From Turritopsis dohrnii (Eukaryota > Cnidaria > Hydrozoa > Anthoathecata > Oceaniidae), in the NCBI GenBank assembly GCA_027922465.2, contig BQMF02000045.1:124001-188000 (forward strand): 64,000 nt of DNA. The letters run 5' to 3'. Below the pieces are notes generated by a model that was not told the origin of the DNA, made no database searches, and saw only the letters and a list, made by a program, of their open reading frames with translations. The position numbers were made by a program, and so were the translations under genes. Shown here in pieces: positions 53,901 through 59,900 of the stretch (positions are counted from its first letter, which is position 1; every line of letters begins with the position of its first letter).

Positions 53901-56900
53901 GGCAAAAACGTCAAAGGTTTATTGGATAAAACGTCTAAATTTTTTAAATAAAACGTCTAGTTCTTCCTTCCGCTTTATTATACGATTTTGCAAAACGAAT
54001 CACCGAATAAACGAGCAGCTGTGAGTAACCGTCATAACTTTCGGAAACGTTACCGTGACAACATTCTTCAATTATATTAACTTGGATACGTGAACTGTTC
54101 ACTCTTATTTCAAAAAGGTAAAACTTTAATTTTGTTACTACTCCAACAGTTTACATCGGAAGATTTTTCTACTACGAAACTATTCAAAAAGGAAATGATC
54201 CTCACTTGTTAAACTCAGAGATAACAAATGATTTTTGCAAAATTGTCTTATGCGAACTTACATGTGACTATTGTAGATGAATGATGGAAATCTTCATTGG
54301 CTCTTTAAACCTGACAATGAAAGTCAAACAGCCTATGGCAGCCCTGCTATTCACGAAGATGTTTTAAAGCAAGTGGTCGGCAATGAGGTCGGCAATGAGG
54401 TCGGCATTGCTGAATGCCGACCTTAATTTGGAGGGCCGGATGTATTGATCAAAAATTCATTCTTCGTGTTTATCAAAGTTTTTGTGAAGACGTATGATTG
54501 TCTTAATTTGTGAGACAAACTCATTTGCAAACCTTTCTCATGAATGCACAGAATTTCTTTCAAATTCTTTTTATCTTTCGCGTATATGCGAGGTGTTTGA
54601 AATACAAACCGTTCGTGGTTTCAATAATAGCCCAGTTGCCGTGTTAGCAAATCTGGCGGTAAATTTGATTAAGGGGCTGTTCATATGGAGGTGAGCTGGC
54701 CCGGTTAACCGGGCTGGCTCACTTGAATGACATGAAATTCACCCAGCGTTCATATGGCTTTTTTCATCCCACTTAACCGGGCTGGAGAATGTTTTTTAAA
54801 TCACGTAAACAATAATTCGAATTTTGACGCGTGCGCACTTGTCTAAAATCTATCCCACTAAGCCGGGCTGGTCTGTTCATATGAACAAATTTCATCTCAC
54901 CTAGGTGAGATCCCGGTCAAATGAAATGAGATCTCACTTAAGTGAGCCAGCCCGCTTTTCATATGAACACAATTTATTTTTATAAAGATTTCTTAATAAC
55001 AGTGAGATCTCTGCTAAGTGAGCTAGCCCGGCTAACCGAGCCAGCTCACCTCCATATGAACAGCCCCTAAAACTTTCTTTAAATAAATTTTGCGCCACAA
55101 AACTTTCTTTTGCAATGGACACGCGATTTGTTTCTATGCGAACTATTTCTTGTTTTCATTCAATGGCAATAGTAAAACACACTCCTCCGTTTGAAAATGT
55201 TCATGTTCATATTTACATTAACAGTTTCGCAAGTTTCATTCACATTCCCAATTAAAAATTATACCCATATGCCATTTATTGTTGCTTATTTAGGCATCTA
55301 AAATAAAGAAGCAAACAAATGAATAAAATGAAAAAACTTAAACTTTTTATATTCGAAACTTTCTATAACTCAAAAAACTTCGCAATTAGTGAAGAATCGC
55401 TAATTAGCGGCTACCCTTAAACTTTTAATGCAAACCATTCTTTCTCAAAATGATTTTCTTTCTCTTTTGACATATTTGACGTTTTAGACGTTTTAATCGT
55501 TAGGCACTTTTGACGTTTTAGACGTTTTAATCGTTAGGCACTTTTGACGTTTTAGCCGTTCTGCGAAATAATAATGTTCTCTTTCGTGTAGACGTTTGCA
55601 AACGGCAAAATAGAAAGCAGCCATTACAAAAATAGACGTCTTAAATTAGACGTTTCGTAGCCACATTTTGGAAACGATCCCTAAAATAGCACGTCACGGT
55701 AATATAGCATATCGCCAAATATAATTTTTTTTACATTTGTAAAATAGAAAGGTCAAAGGGAGTAATTCCATAATTTTATCGAAAAATATTTGAAATTGAC
55801 AGAAATATATGCCATTAAAATGTTTCGTTTTTTTTCACTCGATACACTTCGTCTCTTCGATTATCGCATAAATATTCTTATCAATTATGATGCAATCGAA
55901 TCATTGATGTGTGATAAAGTTCAGCCGATGGAGTTTCAAAGGTGATATAAGTCATTTGGTAATTATCATAAGTTCAATTAATAGAAAGGGTTAATATCTA
56001 AGAATTGAACCTCAATAGACTCATTTTAGTACCGTAACTGAATACTAATCAGAATTCTGAACAAATCTGTGCTGCAATTATATCTTCCATTCAAGGCTAT
56101 GGCCACACCATAATTGTATAATTAGCGATAGACAAGACTACGTGTTGTTACTATTACAATTTCATACTTAACTTCGTTACCAGGCTTCTTCTTGCCTTTT
56201 TGATATAGGGACGCCGTTTCATACTCTGTGTACATGTCATATGCAATGACGCAACAAATTCGCGTAATCCTGATGAAATGATGAAGCGCTTGTGTGGAAA
56301 AAAACAAAGACGATGGATCAATTTCTAAAGGAAATATATTCTAGACTAAGAGAAGCACGAGAAAGAAAGTTGGATACTCTGAAACAGGAATTTTATTATA
56401 TATGTGACGGTTTATGGGAAAAGGATAACAACCTAAAAATCGATCCAGGATCGCTTTTCCGATTAAGCGATCATTTGGATCGAAAAATCGATTTTAAAAG
56501 ATCGATTTTTTGTAGTTTTGGATCACTTTTTCGATCCTAATAAATCGATTTTTCGATCCTAATAGATCGATTTTCCGATCCTAAAGAATCGCTTTTCCGA
56601 TCCTAAAGAATCGCTTTTCCGATCCTAATAGATCGATTTTCCGATCCTAAAGAATCGCTTTTCCGATCCTAAGGAATCGCTTTTCCAATCCAAATAAATC
56701 GTTTCACTTTTCTGATCCTATTGGCCACTTTTTCGTTTCTAAGTGATGTTAATTATAAGAATAAAGTCAATAAGTTAATAAGATTTTCATCATCGTAGAT
56801 TCTCTATGTATCATAATAAAATAGAAGCATTAAACCTCAGATTATAAACGAGAACCAAATGGTGAAAAAACGGCATTATAAAACTGGCGCAATAATATGA

Positions 56901-59900
56901 ATAGATACAAAAACACCATCCATCTGGAAATAGATTTTTATTTTTAGACTAAAGGCTGTTTTCCACTTTTGGAAAATTTAACGCAGAGAGAAACGGGCGA
57001 ATACTGGGGAAAGAACGTGATTGGATCTTTCGCTAATGTAAACGTAGCTTAATTAATAACCAGAATTTATAACAAAAGAAATATACTTGTATGAGCTGCA
57101 AAATATATTTTAAAGACAAATGTGCGCCAAGAGAGAAAAAAAAAATCTTTTTCGAAAAGGAAATGTAAATAAAAACTAAAAATCGTTGCTATCGCCGTAA
57201 TAAGATTGTTTGTTTACATAGTAGATTCCATGTTTCATATACGTGACCGTCCAAGGGATTTTGATAACAAACGATATAAATAAAATAAAGTCACGGTATT
57301 TTGTTAGAATATGAAAAGTAGGATTCACCTACTTACTACGTTTCGTTTCGTTCAACGTCTATGTATGTTTATATTTTTCATATTCCCATGCGCCAGTTTT
57401 CGAGGTTGGAACATAACTGGGAGTATTATATCTAATTGCTATTTTGCCAAATAAAAATAAAAAGTTTTTTTATTGATAAAGATGTCTACACTCTCAAAAG
57501 ATGTTGTTGTTATCGCGACTTCAGCATTATTTTGAAAACTCAATGTGACGGATGTATAATTACAGGTAGCACGCGTTCGTGTTAAATAATGAACTGGTTA
57601 CCTGGTTCTTATTCACTAGGACATAAAATAAACAACAGTTTGTTCTCAAGTTGCTACAAATAGAAACCGTCTGCTATAATTCTTTTTTGTGTTTAAGTTG
57701 TTCCACCGCTGTTCACATAACAGAACATGGTTCACATTCAGTTTAATAAAAAAGAAAAAAAAGTTTGTTTTAAAGTTACTACCAATAGAAACCGTTCCTT
57801 ACAATTCTTTTTTGAGTTGTTCGATCGATATTTTGGTTTATTTCTTGGGGGGAAATGTTTATCAGAATTTTAATCAACACTTGAGTGAGTGATATAGAAT
57901 CAAAAAAGCGATTCATTAGAATTGGAAAAGCGATTCATTGGAATCGGAAAAGCGATTCATTAGAATCTAAAAAGCGATTCATTAGAATCGGAAAAGTGAT
58001 TCATTAGAATCGGAAAAGCGATTCATTAGAATCGGAAAAGCGATTCATGTGAATCGGAAAAGCGATTATTTGAAGCTAAAAATCGATTTTAAAGAATCGC
58101 TTTTTAGCTTCAAATAATCGCTTAATCGATTAAGCGATTCAAATCGCTTTTTCGCTTGTTATCCTTTTCCCATAAACCGTCACATTTCATTTCATTTTTT
58201 CTATACCCACATTACTTAAAATGATTAGCGATCACACAAAAATGCAATAATGTGAGGTGTAGTTATTCTATTATTATAAAATAGATTAATTGTGACGGTT
58301 TATGGGAAAAGGATAACAAGCGAAAAATCGATTCTTTAAAATCGATTTTTAGCTGCAAAAAATCGATTCAAAATAATCGGAAAAGCAATTTCGAAATCGA
58401 TTCACTTGAATCGGAAAAGCGATTCACTTGAATCGGAAAAGCGATTCACTTGAATCGGAAAAGCGATTCACTTGAATCGGAAAAGTGATTCACTTGAATC
58501 GGAAAAGCGATTTCAAAAAATCAATTTGTAAGTCAGAAGTGATGTTAATTATAAGAATAAAGTCAATAAGTTAATAAGATTTTCATCATCGTAGATTCTC
58601 TATGTATCATAATAAAATAGAAGCATTAAACCTCAGATTATAAACAAGAACCAAATGGTGAAAAAACGGCATTATAAAACTGGCGCAATAATATGAATAG
58701 ATACAAAAACACCATCCATCTGGAAATAGATTTTTATTTTTAGACTAAAGGCTGTTTTCCACTTTTGGAAAATTTAACGCAGAGAGAAACGGGCGAATAC
58801 TGGGGAAAGAACGTGATTGGATCTTTCGCTAATGTAAACGTAGCTTAATTAATAACCAGAATTTATAACAAAAGAAATATACTTGTATGAGCTGCAAAAT
58901 ATATTTTAAAGACAAATGTGCGCCAAGAGAGAAAAAAAAAATCTTTTTTGAAAAGGAAATGTAAATAAAAACTAAAAATCGTTGCTATCGCCGTAATAAG
59001 ATTGTTTGTTTACATAGTAGATTCCATGTTTCATATACGTGAAATATGTTATATGTTATTAAGAAATCGATTTTCCGATCAAATAAAAATCGATTTTCCG
59101 ATCAAGTAGAATCGATTTTCCGATCAAATAGAATCGATTTTCCGATCACATAGAATCGATTTTCCGATCACATAGAATCGATTTTCCGATCACATAGAAT
59201 CGATTTTCCGATCAAATAAAATCGATTTTTCGATCATATTGGATCGAAATCGAAATCGATTTTCCGATCATATTGAATCGATCTTTGTACCCAAAGATCG
59301 ATCTTTTCAGGATCGATTTTTAGAGTTGTTATCCTTTTCCCATAAACTGTCACATATATTCAATTTGCGAGTTTTAATTAAGTACAGTCGTGTAAACTAG
59401 CTATAAATTCAAATTCATCTTTCCTGTTTTCAATATTGCTTCTGAAACAATTACGTTATCACACGCTTAATGATTTTAAAGGCTTCAGATAACTTATTTT
59501 TTACAATGTTTTACCATTCTGAAATTCTGAGTTTTCAAAATTTACTAAGGGATCGTCTCAAAATGTTCGTCCATATTCGTCTTTTTCGTTTTCGTCCTTT
59601 ATTCGATCAAAATCATCCTTTAATATAGTAATATTCGTCCTATGTCTATACTTAATTCAACCTTTTATCGTTACTTTGAAAATGGACGGTTTTATGAATT
59701 CGATCCAAAGTTGATCTAAAATTCGTCCCAAATTCGACCTACATTTGTCATTTAAACATCACCTGGGAATGTTTATATGAACGGGCTATCAAAACCCTTC
59801 AACTTCATACAAACAAATGAATATTTTTATTTTTAATTTTGTGTAAAGTTTAAATTAAAAATAAAAATATTCCATCATTCGACTTTGGTCTTCCCATCCC

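Larger units (their letters stand above)
56403..59354. mobile_element. Nested composite TIR element Y with AATCGATTTTCC arrays
   Basis: The ends are TGTGACGGTTTATGGGAAAA at 56403 and its inverse, with one mismatch, ending at 59354; TATA lies on both sides. Two more copies of the terminal repeat lie inside, ending at 58184 and starting at 58291, so Y looks like two elements in tandem or one with an internal duplication. Four arrays of a 16-22 bp unit of the type (GATC/GAATCG)-AAAA-(GCGATT) fill about 56440-56710, 57900-58150, 58320-58515 and 59065-59300. No ORF is recognised. Confidence 0.8.

Noticed and set aside
56440..59300. CRISPR-like appearance of regularly spaced repeats
   Set aside because: The units are contiguous degenerate tandem repeats without unique spacers, inside a eukaryotic transposon.
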